The notes beneath the pieces were generated by a model, which was not told where the DNA came from, did no database searches, and worked only from the letters and a program-made list of their open reading frames with translations. A stretch of DNA of 64,000 nt from Labilithrix sp. (lineage in GTDB: Bacteria; Myxococcota; Polyangia; Polyangiales; Polyangiaceae): assembly GCA_028287035.1 (NCBI GenBank), contig JAQBQL010000212.1, forward strand, positions 1 to 64,000. The letters are read 5' to 3'. This document shows, piece by piece, positions 56,292 through 64,000 of the stretch (positions are counted from its first letter, which is position 1; each line of letters begins with the position of its first letter). A program made the translations under genes and the position numbers.

Positions 56292-58478
56292 ATGACGGTG
56301 ACGGATCGGCCACCGGCCACTCCCGTGCGGGTCGCGCTCCCGCGGGGCGGGTACTACGTGCGCACCTCGGCCGGCCCCGTGCAGATCGGGATGCCGCCCG
56401 AGACGATCAAGGACGTCATGGAGCACAAGCTCGACGTTCCCGTGGCGTACGTGCTCCCGCGCGAGCTCTTCGACCGGCGCCGCGGCCTGTCCGTCGCGGA
56501 GTTCGAGTTCCCTGCATATTACAGCTTCTTCCTGCTGAAGCGCCGCTGCCGCCTCGTCGTGCTCGACGACGACGTGGAGCGCCGCGTCCGCTCCATCTTC
56601 CAGGAGACGCTCTTCGGTCCGGTGGGCGAGCCGCTCGCGAGCGAGTTCGCCGACGGGTACCCCGAGTCACGTCGGCCGCGCTTCGGCCGCGAGAGCGAGT
56701 ACTTCCGCACCGTGCCCGGCCGCGGGCGCCTCGAGGTCGACGACCTGCTCGAGTTCGTGCGGATGAAGGACGGCGCGTGCGAGATCGCCCCCGGCGTTCT
56801 CCTGCTCGACCAGGGCGACGTGCTCGTCATCCGCGACCACGGCAAGGACATCGCCAGCGTCGCGAGCACCGTCAACCTGCCGATCCGGGCCATCACCATC
56901 GACACCGACGAGGCGCCGCGCTCGTGGGTCGCGCCGTCGTTCGGGGTCACCGTCCTCGGCGCGAGCCACGGCTTCGATCCGAGCGGCAAGACCACGGGCT
57001 TTCTCCTCTGGATGGGGGGCCGGGCAATCCTCGTCGATCCGCCCACCGACTCGACGGAGTACCTGCGGGAGCGCGGGATCGCGCCGAAGACGATCGACGG
57101 CGTCATCCTCACGCACTGCCACGCCGACCACGACGCGGGCACGTTCCAGAAGCTCCTCGAGGAGGCGCAGATCAGCCTCTACACGACGCCGCACATCCTC
57201 GGCTCGTTCCTCCGGAAGTACTCGGCGCTCTCCGGGCTCGGCGAGGATCTCCTGCGCCGTACCTTCTCGTTCCACCCCGTGCGCATCGGCGCTCCGGTGC
57301 ACGTGCGCGGCGGCGAGCTGTGGTTCCGCTACAACCTGCACTCGATCCCGACGATCGGCGTCGACGCGTTCTACGGCAACCGGAGCATCTCGATCTCGGG
57401 CGACACGCTCTACGACCCCGAGCGCGTCACCGCGATGTACGAGGCCGGCGTGCTCACGCGCGCTCGCTACGAGGACCTCGTCGATTTCCCGGCGCACCAC
57501 ACGGCGATCGTCCACGAGGCCGGCATCCCGCCGCTCCACACGCCGACCGCCGCGCTCGCCCGGCTGCCCGACGAGGTGAAGGAGCGCCTCCACCTCGTCC
57601 ACATCGCCGCGAAGGACGTGCCGCAGGACCAGGGCCTCAACGCCGCGCGCGAGGGGCTCGAGCACACGATCCGCGTCGAGCCCTCGTCGCCGCCGCGCTT
57701 CGGCGACGCGATCGAGCTGCTCGAGATCTTCTCGATGGTCGACTTCCTGCGCGATCTGCCGCTCTCGCGGGCGCGCACGCTCCTCCAGGTGGCGCGGCGC
57801 ATGACGCTGCCGGCGGGCGAGAACGTCGTCACCCAGGGCACGAAGGGCGACAGCTTCTACATCGTCGTGAGCGGCACCGTGCAGGTCGTGAAGGACGGCG
57901 TGCCCCTCAAGAAGTACCGCGCCGGCGACTACTTCGGCGAGATGGCGGTCCTCCTCGACCAGCCGCGCAGCGCCGACGTCGTGGCGCTCGCCGACGTGGA
58001 CCTCGTGGCCCTCGATCGCAACGACTTCCTGACCGTCCTCCGCGGCAGCGAGATGCTGACGCGCCTCGAGCGGCTCGTCCGGGTGCGCGACGAGGGCGCG
58101 TGGGAGCTGCTCGCGCAGAACTCGGTGTTCGCGCACCTCACGAGCGCGCAGAAGACGCAGCTCCAGACGTACCTGGCGCCCCACGACGGCGCGGCGGGCG
58201 AGGTGCTGTGGCGCGCCGGTGAGCCGCCGGCGCGGGCCTACCTGGTCGACAGCGCCGTGGTCACCCTCGTGGGCCCGGAAGGCGAGCTGCCGCCGTTCTC
58301 GAGCGGCGCGTTCGTCGGCGAGGTCGACGCCTTGCGGAGCCGCGCGCCGTCCCCGAGCACCGCGACGGTGACGCAGCCCGGGAAGCTGTTCGCGATCGAG
58401 CCGGTCGATCTCGTCCGGTTCTTCGAGGACAACCCAGGCGTGTACCTGTCGTTCCTCGGAACGCGCTTCGTCGAGTGA
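56292..58478 (+). CDS. Metallo-beta-lactamase-fold hydrolase with two cyclic-nucleotide-binding domains
   Basis: Protein of 728 residues. The first roughly 200 residues have no clear family. The MBL domain carries HCHADHDAG at 275-283, and downstream metal-ligand candidates are in SISGDTLYDP and DFPAHHTAIVHEAG. The first cNMP domain covers about 475-585 with FGEMAVLLDQPRSAD at 548-562, close to the cyclic-nucleotide phosphate-binding cassette. A second, more divergent cNMP domain runs from about 608 to the end. The combination suggests a hydrolase regulated by cAMP or cGMP. The gene is divergent from the Hsp70 gene with about 54 bases between. The substrate is not known. Confidence 0.83.
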   Translation: MTVTDRPPATPVRVALPRGGYYVRTSAGPVQIGMPPETIKDVMEHKLDVPVAYVLPRELFDRRRGLSVAEFEFPAYYSFFLLKRRCRLVVLDDDVERRVRSIFQETLFGPVGEPLASEFADGYPESRRPRFGRESEYFRTVPGRGRLEVDDLLEFVRMKDGACEIAPGVLLLDQGDVLVIRDHGKDIASVASTVNLPIRAITIDTDEAPRSWVAPSFGVTVLGASHGFDPSGKTTGFLLWMGGRAILVDPPTDSTEYLRERGIAPKTIDGVILTHCHADHDAGTFQKLLEEAQISLYTTPHILGSFLRKYSALSGLGEDLLRRTFSFHPVRIGAPVHVRGGELWFRYNLHSIPTIGVDAFYGNRSISISGDTLYDPERVTAMYEAGVLTRARYEDLVDFPAHHTAIVHEAGIPPLHTPTAALARLPDEVKERLHLVHIAAKDVPQDQGLNAAREGLEHTIRVEPSSPPRFGDAIELLEIFSMVDFLRDLPLSRARTLLQVARRMTLPAGENVVTQGTKGDSFYIVVSGTVQVVKDGVPLKKYRAGDYFGEMAVLLDQPRSADVVALADVDLVALDRNDFLTVLRGSEMLTRLERLVRVRDEGAWELLAQNSVFAHLTSAQKTQLQTYLAPHDGAAGEVLWRAGEPPARAYLVDSAVVTLVGPEGELPPFSSGAFVGEVDALRSRAPSPSTATVTQPGKLFAIEPVDLVRFFEDNPGVYLSFLGTRFVE

Positions 58479-58479
58479 G

Positions 58480-59439
58480 CTAGGCGCGCTCGCCGAGCCA
58501 GCGCACCACCGAAGCGAGCCCCTCGGTCAGCTTGACCTGCGGCTTCCAGCCGAGCTCGCCTTCGGCGCGCGTGATGTCGGCGAAGGTCGCGTCGACGTCG
58601 CCCAGCGGCACCGCGGCGTGCTCGACGACCGGCGCTCGCCCCGCCGCGGCGCCCATCGCGGCGACGAGATCGGTGAGCGTGACCGGCGCGCCCGACCCGA
58701 GGTTGTAGACGCGGAACCCCGGCGGAGTGCGCTCGCTCGCCGCGATCACGCCGCGCACGATGTCGTCGACGTGCGTGAAGTCGCGTCGCATCGCGCCGTC
58801 CCCGAACACGGTGATCGGCTGGCCGGCGAGGATGGCGCGCAGGAACGAGGTGATGGCCATCTCGGGACGCTGCCGCGGACCGTACACCGTGAAGAAGCGA
58901 AGGCCGCAGCAGCGCATCGCGGGGGTCCGCTTGCGCATCGCCGCGGTCAGCAGCTCCGCCGAGCGCTTCGAGGCGGCGTACGGCGACTCGGGCTCGAGCG
59001 CGGGCGCGTCCTCGCCGGCGGGCAGGGGAGTCGAGTTGCCGTAGACCGACGAGCTCGACGCGAAGAGGAAGAGCGTGTGGCCGGCGCGCTGCGCGGCGTC
59101 GAGCACGCTCGCCGTGCCCTCGACGTTCACCTTGCTGTAGCGCGCCGGGTCGGCGAAGGACGGCCGTACCCCCGCGAGACCGGCGAGATGGATCACGGCG
59201 TCGGTGCCGGCAACGGCCCGCGCGGCGAGCTCGCGGTCCGCCACGCAGCCCTCGACCACCTCGAAGCGATCGCCGAACTCGGCGGCGAGGAGCTGCTGGT
59301 TCGCGCGCTTCTGCGTCCGCGGGTACGGCGCGTCGCTGAAGTCGTCGAGCACGCGCACCGAGTCGCCGCGCGCGAGGAGCGCGCGGCTGAGATGGCTACC
59401 GATGAAGCCGACCCCGCCCGTGACCAGCCAGCGCTGCAC
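58480..59439 (-). CDS. NAD-dependent sugar-nucleotide epimerase (UDP-glucuronate 4-epimerase-like)
   Basis: SDR-extended enzyme of 319 residues. The NAD motif GGVGFIG is at 8-14, the Ser-Tyr-Lys set is in SSSVYGNS and PYAASK, and RFFTVYGPRQRPEM and VFGDGAMRRDFTHVDDI are typical of the GalE/CapI group. Directly downstream of UDP-glucose dehydrogenase (20-base gap), it would turn UDP-glucuronate to UDP-galacturonate; UDP-glucose 4-epimerase is the alternative. The GTG at 59439 is the natural start of the Rossmann fold. It converges with the MBL-cNMP gene with one base between. Confidence 0.88.
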   Translation of the reverse strand: MQRWLVTGGVGFIGSHLSRALLARGDSVRVLDDFSDAPYPRTQKRANQQLLAAEFGDRFEVVEGCVADRELAARAVAGTDAVIHLAGLAGVRPSFADPARYSKVNVEGTASVLDAAQRAGHTLFLFASSSSVYGNSTPLPAGEDAPALEPESPYAASKRSAELLTAAMRKRTPAMRCCGLRFFTVYGPRQRPEMAITSFLRAILAGQPITVFGDGAMRRDFTHVDDIVRGVIAASERTPPGFRVYNLGSGAPVTLTDLVAAMGAAAGRAPVVEHAAVPLGDVDATFADITRAEGELGWKPQVKLTEGLASVVRWLGERA

Positions 59440-59459
59440 TCGGTTCCCGGACCTTCGCT

Positions 59460-60806
59460 TCAGCGGCTCGAGGGGCGTTCGGCCGAGCGGTTCGACTGCA
59501 CGCCGATGCCCTGGTACCGGAGCCCGGCGCGCATGACGTCGGTCGGACGCCAGATGTTCCGTGCGTCGACGAGGACCGGCGGGAGCCCGGCGCCGCCGTC
59601 GACGAGGCGCTTCCGGATCTCGCCGAAGTTGGGGGCGCGGTAGCTGCGCCACTCGGTGAGGAGCACGAGGGCGTGAGATCCGTCGAGCGCGTCGTAGTCG
59701 CGCTCCTTGACGCCGATCTTCCCCTCGAAGTGCTTCGCGAAGTTCGGGCCGGCCTCGGGATCGTGCCCGACCACCTTCGCGCCCTTGGCGAGGAGCGCGG
59801 TGGCGAGCTTCACCGAGGGCGACTCGCGGATGTCGTCGGTCTCGGGCTTGAAGGCGAGGCCCCACAGCGTGATCTGCTTGCCCTTCACGCCGTCGATGGC
59901 GCGGTCGACGAGGTCGGCGAGGAAGAGCGCCTGCTCCTCGTTGGCGATGTGGGCGGCCTCGGCCACCCGCATCTGCACGTTGTGCTCGCGGCCGAGCGCG
60001 GCGAGCGCCTGGACGTCCTTCGGGAAGCACGAGCCGCCGTAGCCCGGGCCCGCGTAGAGGAATTTCTTGCCGATGCGCGAGTCGGTGCCCACGCCGAGGC
60101 GCACCGAATGGATGTCCGCGCCGGTGGCGTGGCAGAGGCGCGACAGCTCGTTCATGAACGAGATGCGGATCGCCAGCATCGTGTTCGATGCGTACTTGAT
60201 GAGCTCGCTGGAGCGCGGGTCGGTGATGACGAGCCGCTCGCCCGAGAGCTGCAGTGGCGCATAGAGCTCGCGCAGGACCTGGCGCGCGTCGTCGCTGCGG
60301 GCGCCGACGACCACGCGATCGGGCTTGAAGAAGTCGGTGACCGCGTCGCCTTCCTTCAGGAACTCGGGGTTCGAGACGACCTCGAGGTGGACCTTTGCGT
60401 CGGTGAGCCGGCCCGTGACCGCGTCGCACGTGCCGACGGGGACGGTGCTCTTGACGACGACGAGCGCGTCCTTCTTGGCGACCTTCGCGATCGTGTCGGC
60501 GACCGCGAACACGGCGGAGAGATCGGCCGCGCCATCGGGGCCCGGCGGGGTGCCGACCGCGATGAAGTAGAGGTCGGCCTCCTGGAAGGCGCCGGTGATC
60601 TCGGTGGCGAACTGGAGCCGCCCGTTGCGCTGGTTGCGATGGATCAGGTCCCCGAGGCCGGGCTCGTAGATGGGAACGCCGCCCTCGTTCAGCTTCGCGA
60701 TCTTCGTGGGATCGATGTCGTAGAGGAGAACATCGTGCCCGAGATCGCTGAGGCCCGTGCCGGTGACGAGACCGACATACCCTGCACCAAAAACGACGAG
60801 TCGCAT
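59460..60806 (-). CDS. ugd: UDP-glucose 6-dehydrogenase
   Basis: NAD-dependent enzyme of 448 residues producing UDP-glucuronate for surface polysaccharides. The Rossmann motif GAGYVG is at 7-12, the catalytic Cys at 260 in YGGSCFPKD, and VVVKSTVPVGT, NPEFLKEGDAV and FKPETDDIRESPS are family markers. ATG 60806 is used because MRLVVFGAGYVG is canonical; an upstream in-frame ATG adds 13 residues. It is the first gene of a two-gene UDP-sugar run with the epimerase. Confidence 0.94.
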   Translation of the reverse strand: MRLVVFGAGYVGLVTGTGLSDLGHDVLLYDIDPTKIAKLNEGGVPIYEPGLGDLIHRNQRNGRLQFATEITGAFQEADLYFIAVGTPPGPDGAADLSAVFAVADTIAKVAKKDALVVVKSTVPVGTCDAVTGRLTDAKVHLEVVSNPEFLKEGDAVTDFFKPDRVVVGARSDDARQVLRELYAPLQLSGERLVITDPRSSELIKYASNTMLAIRISFMNELSRLCHATGADIHSVRLGVGTDSRIGKKFLYAGPGYGGSCFPKDVQALAALGREHNVQMRVAEAAHIANEEQALFLADLVDRAIDGVKGKQITLWGLAFKPETDDIRESPSVKLATALLAKGAKVVGHDPEAGPNFAKHFEGKIGVKERDYDALDGSHALVLLTEWRSYRAPNFGEIRKRLVDGGAGLPPVLVDARNIWRPTDVMRAGLRYQGIGVQSNRSAERPSSR

Positions 60807-60872
60807 CTGCGGCGACTTCTTAGTGGGCTGCGGTCCCGCCGGCAACCCCGCTCGTTCAGGGGCGGTCGGGCG

Positions 60873-61949
60873 TCAGGGGGATCCCGGCACCTTGAGGGTG
60901 ATCGCGTAGATGCCGTTGGCGGGATCCACCTTCCCGTCGGCGGTGCGCGCCGTGATGAAGAGGCGGGTGCCGCCTGCGCCACCGAACGCGACGTTCGAGG
61001 GCGTTCCGGCGACCTTGATCGTCCCGAGGGGCTTGCCCGCGACATCGAAGACGAGGACGCCCGCCATCGCCGCGACATAGACGTTGCCCGCCTTGTCGAC
61101 GGCCATCCCGTCGCCGCCGGGTGCATCGACGAACGGCTTGAAGGGGCTCGCGAGCGTCCCGTCCGCGGCGAGGCCGGCGGCGAGGACCTTGCCCGCGCCG
61201 TTGTCGACGACGTAGAGCGCGGTCTCGTCGGGCGAGATCGCGATGCCGTTCGGCTGCATGAACGTGCCCGCGAGACGCACCGCCGCGGTGTTGGGATCGG
61301 TCGCCCCGGCGGGGACGCGGTAGACCGCCTTCTGATCCTGCGGGAGGCCGCCGTCGGGCGTCGCGGCGTAGAACGGATCCGTGAAGTAGATCGTGCCGTC
61401 GGAGCGCACGATGACGTCGTTCGGGGCGTCGAAGCGCTTGCCGTTGAACTGCGCGGCGACGACCGCCGGCATCGTGAACGGGCTGTCGGCGCGGACCACG
61501 CGCCCGGTGTTGCCCTCGCACGTGACGAGGCGCCCCTGCTTGTCGACCGCGTTGCCGTTCGCGCCGCCGCTCGGGTTGCGGAGCGCCGCCGCGCCGCCGT
61601 CGTCCTCGAGACGGAACAGCGTGTTCTGGGCCGTGTCCGAGAAGATCAGGTGGCCGCCCGCCCAGACCGGGCCTTCGGTGAAGACGAAGCCGCCCTTCAC
61701 GAGGGTGGCGCTCGGGTCCACCCCTTCGAGCGGGTTTCCGTAGACGACGGGGCCGGCGTCGACGTTGCTGCTCGCGTCGACGGGCGCTGTCGCGCCGTCG
61801 CCGGACGCGCCCGAGTCGTAGCAGCCGTTGCCGATGCAGCCGTTCGAGCGGGGCTCCTGATCGAGCGAGTTGTCGCTGCATGCGGCGACGACCCCCACGG
61901 CGAGAGAGCTCACGACCCCGAGGGCGAACGACAGGCGGCGCTTCGTCAT
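60873..61949 (-). CDS. SMP-30/gluconolactonase-like lipoprotein
   Basis: Secreted six-bladed-propeller protein of about 358 residues with lipobox (VGVVAACSDN). SMP-30 metal-site wording includes FTEGPVWAGG, RFDAPNDVIV, QPNGIAISPDE and GDGMAVDKAGN. This fold hydrolyses lactones in gluconolactonase, and the Glu, Asn and Asp ligands seem present. A Gly/Ser/Asp-rich spacer links the lipid to the propeller. ATG 61949 is used; an upstream ATG adds four residues. The gap to ugd is about 66 bases; the two may or may not be co-transcribed. Confidence 0.83.
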   Translation of the reverse strand: MTKRRLSFALGVVSSLAVGVVAACSDNSLDQEPRSNGCIGNGCYDSGASGDGATAPVDASSNVDAGPVVYGNPLEGVDPSATLVKGGFVFTEGPVWAGGHLIFSDTAQNTLFRLEDDGGAAALRNPSGGANGNAVDKQGRLVTCEGNTGRVVRADSPFTMPAVVAAQFNGKRFDAPNDVIVRSDGTIYFTDPFYAATPDGGLPQDQKAVYRVPAGATDPNTAAVRLAGTFMQPNGIAISPDETALYVVDNGAGKVLAAGLAADGTLASPFKPFVDAPGGDGMAVDKAGNVYVAAMAGVLVFDVAGKPLGTIKVAGTPSNVAFGGAGGTRLFITARTADGKVDPANGIYAITLKVPGSP

Positions 61950-62004
61950 GGCGCCGGTCATCCTACGAGAAATGGGGGCAGCCGTCTTGCGGGTGCCGCG
62001 CTGG

Positions 62005-62253
62005 TCAGAAGCGGAGCCACCCCGCGTGCGCGGCGGCGACGAGCAGCGCGGCGACCAGCGCCACCTCGAGGAAGAAGCGGAGCGACTTCTTCAGCACGCG
62101 GTAGCCCACCACGACGAGCACCGCCGCGACGACCAGCGCCGGCACGCCGGTGTGTACCGACAGCCAGCGCACCGCGACGCGGCCCGTGCTCTCCACGTTC
62201 CGCCACGACAGCAGCTTCGGGAACGCGAGGAGCACCGCGGGCAGCCAGGACAC
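62005..62253 (-). CDS. Small membrane protein of unknown function
   Basis: Short frame encoding about 82 residues with two hydrophobic segments (PALVVAAVLVVVGYRVL and FFLEVALVAALLVAAAHAG) joined by a basic turn, and an amphipathic N terminus (WLPAVLLAFPKLLSWRN). The GTG at 62253 is chosen with CAGGA about 9 bases upstream; the longer frame to 62367 overlaps the divergent SDR gene and is disfavoured. Typical two-helix membrane protein; no family recognised. It lies between the SMP-30 gene and the divergent SDR gene. Confidence 0.5.
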   Translation of the reverse strand: MSWLPAVLLAFPKLLSWRNVESTGRVAVRWLSVHTGVPALVVAAVLVVVGYRVLKKSLRFFLEVALVAALLVAAAHAGWLRF

Positions 62254-62335
62254 CGGCCGATCCTGGCCATCCTGGGCGGTTCGGGCAACTTCGCGTCGCT
62301 GCGCAGCGGCGCGCGGCGGTGTAGAGTGCGCCGCC

Positions 62336-63103
<768 letters not shown>

Positions 63104-63114
63104 GGCTAATTGAC

Positions 63115-63165
63115 GCGTCCGGCCGCATCCGGACGCAGCCCGTTTCGCGTGCTGGGCCGCGAAAC
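63115..63165 (+). terminator. Two tandem stem-loops after the SDR gene
   Basis: The first stem is 8 base pairs, GCGTCCGG at 63115-63122 with CCGGACGC at 63129-63136 and a 6-base loop. The second is 8 pairs, GTTTCGCG at 63142-63149 with CGCGAAAC at 63158-63165 and an 8-base loop. Both start just after the SDR stop at 63103. There is no T-run after either, so they could be weak or Rho-assisted terminators, or RNA-protecting structures. Confidence 0.45.
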
Positions 63166-63208
63166 CACTTGCGGAGCGGGTGGTTGTCCGCCAGTAAAGA
63201 GAGTCGCT

Positions 63209-63223
63209 CGTTCGTGACGAACG
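63209..63223. promoter_or_regulatory. Short inverted repeat before the last gene
   Basis: CGTTCG-TGA-CGAACG is a perfect 6-base palindrome arm with a 3-base centre, 12 bases before the ATG at 63236. Its position suggests an operator or a regulatory hairpin at the translation start. A chance repeat in a GC-rich region cannot be excluded. Confidence 0.3.
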
Positions 63224-63235
63224 TGTGAACTTTCG

Positions 63236-64000
63236 ATGGCCATCGCGGAACTCAGCAGCGCCGGTACAGCTCAGCTTCTTGCGGAACCCGCCGCCGGGCT
63301 CTACGAGCGTGCGCCAGCGCAGGTCCGCATGGCGGTGCACGACGCGTCGCGTATCGAGTGGAGCCTCTCGGTGCCGCTGCCGAAGGACGCGTCGCTCGAT
63401 TACTCGCTGCGCGTCGAGCTCTCGATCCCGTCGAACACGTTCGTGCGCCACCTGCCGTGGGACCAGATGCAGTCGTTCACGCGGCTCGATGGTCCCGCGG
63501 TCGCGCAGCACGGCGACGCGGTGTCGATCGATCAGCTGCGGCGCGGCGCGCTCGCGATGGCGAGCCAGCTGGCGCGTGCGAGCGACGGGTTCAGCCGTCA
63601 TTGTCGCCTCGCGGGGTCGCTCTTCGCGACCGCTGCGCACAGCGAGCTCGAGGACGCGCTCACGATCTGGATCGAGGCGGCCCTGCGGATCAGCGAGGAG
63701 GCGCGCGAGCGGCTGGCGCGCGGTCCGGACGCGGAGCCGGCGGAGCTCCGTCGCGAGCGTCGCCTCGTCGACGAGTACATCAGCGTGCGTCTTCTCGAGG
63801 CGCTCGCGGGCGCCGAGCGCGGGCTGGCGGGGCTCGCGCAGTCGAAGTCGCCGTCGGCGGCGCAGATCATCCCGGTGATCGGCGCGGTGGAGGCGCGGCT
63901 CGGCGAGGTGCTGAGCGCCGAGCTCGTCTACCGCGAGGTGCACGGGTTCCTGAGCGCCGATCCGTCGTCACCGAATGCGCTCGAGCAGTACCTCGAGCGC
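63236..64000 (+). CDS. Unknown protein, 5' part only (runs off the right edge)
   Basis: Open frame from ATG 63236 to the end of the window, at least 255 residues, with no stop seen. The first 130 residues are beta-rich (WSLSVPLPKD, YSLRVELSIPSN, FVRHLPWDQMQSFTRLDG); the rest is helical and charged (EARERLARG, LVDEYISVRLLEALAGAERG, GEVLSAELVYREVHGFL). No signal peptide or membrane segment is seen. I do not recognise the family. It follows the SDR gene after about 130 bases that contain hairpins. Confidence 0.6.
   Translation, partial: MAIAELSSAGTAQLLAEPAAGLYERAPAQVRMAVHDASRIEWSLSVPLPKDASLDYSLRVELSIPSNTFVRHLPWDQMQSFTRLDGPAVAQHGDAVSIDQLRRGALAMASQLARASDGFSRHCRLAGSLFATAAHSELEDALTIWIEAALRISEEARERLARGPDAEPAELRRERRLVDEYISVRLLEALAGAERGLAGLAQSKSPSAAQIIPVIGAVEARLGEVLSAELVYREVHGFLSADPSSPNALEQYLER

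Noticed and set aside
59673..62324. Open frame of 883 residues on the plus strand
   Set aside because: It is antisense to ugd and the SMP-30 gene and contains no recognisable motif.

Overview
The window is a very GC-rich, gene-dense bacterial chromosome segment. It has no rRNA or tRNA gene, insertion sequence, phage or CRISPR array that I could see, and its longest gene-free gap is about 274 bases (29548-29821). The gene content suggests a myxobacterium-like member of the Myxococcota, probably Polyangia. The signs are two Hanks-type Ser/Thr kinases with a C-terminal membrane anchor, many secreted lipoproteins with Ala/Asp-rich spacers, a CcmD-like protein, TPR/PEGA envelope proteins and frequent GTG or TTG starts. 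This assignment is an inference from gene content, not from a marker gene.

Layout. 1-6.8 kb: tail of an unknown gene, hemW, a Ser/Thr kinase, relA/spoT and trmFO. 6.8-9.9 kb: three overlapping genes for a histidine kinase, a double-domain KaiC-like ATPase and a response regulator. 9.9-17.1 kb: a sulfur-assimilation island around a divergent promoter. The left arm is cysC, a siroheme sulfite reductase, an APS-type reductase and a solute-binding protein. The right arm is an XRE-cupin regulator, an ABC ATPase, a permease and uroporphyrinogen-III methyltransferase. The motif TCTAGTATA lies between the arms and again in front of the ABC genes. 17-21 kb: a CrtC-like lipocalin lipoprotein, a C1-type cysteine-protease lipoprotein and a second Ser/Thr kinase. 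21-27 kb: a run of lipoprotein, plsB, mepA, a DNA methyltransferase and precorrin-2 dehydrogenase, the last making siroheme for the sulfite reductase.

27-39 kb: methylmalonyl-CoA epimerase, an FAD oxidoreductase with SLH repeats, two paralogous TPR/membrane-anchor modules each followed by a lipoprotein, threonine synthase, proA, rsfS with a long basic extension, an OprB-like porin and another outer-membrane barrel. 39-47 kb: tatC-tatB, rlmN, two FadL-like porins with a propeller lipoprotein, a PrsW-like membrane protease and a glutathione transferase. 47-56 kb: a zinc metalloprotease lipoprotein, then a long leftward run of Hsp70 with a very long linker, J-domain protein, ccmC, CcmD-like, a 44-residue membrane protein, acyl-CoA dehydrogenase and a lipoprotein. 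56-64 kb: a metallo-beta-lactamase/cyclic-nucleotide-binding fusion, UDP-sugar epimerase and UDP-glucose dehydrogenase, an SMP-30-like lipoprotein, a small membrane protein, an SDR dehydrogenase and a truncated unknown gene.

How genes work together. The sulfur island takes up a sulfur oxyanion or organosulfur compound, reduces APS to sulfite and sulfite to sulfide, and makes part of its own siroheme. Ugd and the epimerase would supply UDP-glucuronate and UDP-galacturonate for surface polysaccharide. The strongest leads for follow-up are the shared sulfur promoter motif with leaderless geometry, the sulfite reductase with a full cysteine set in both halves, the HK-KaiC-RR operon and the Hsp70 with a roughly 680-residue linker.
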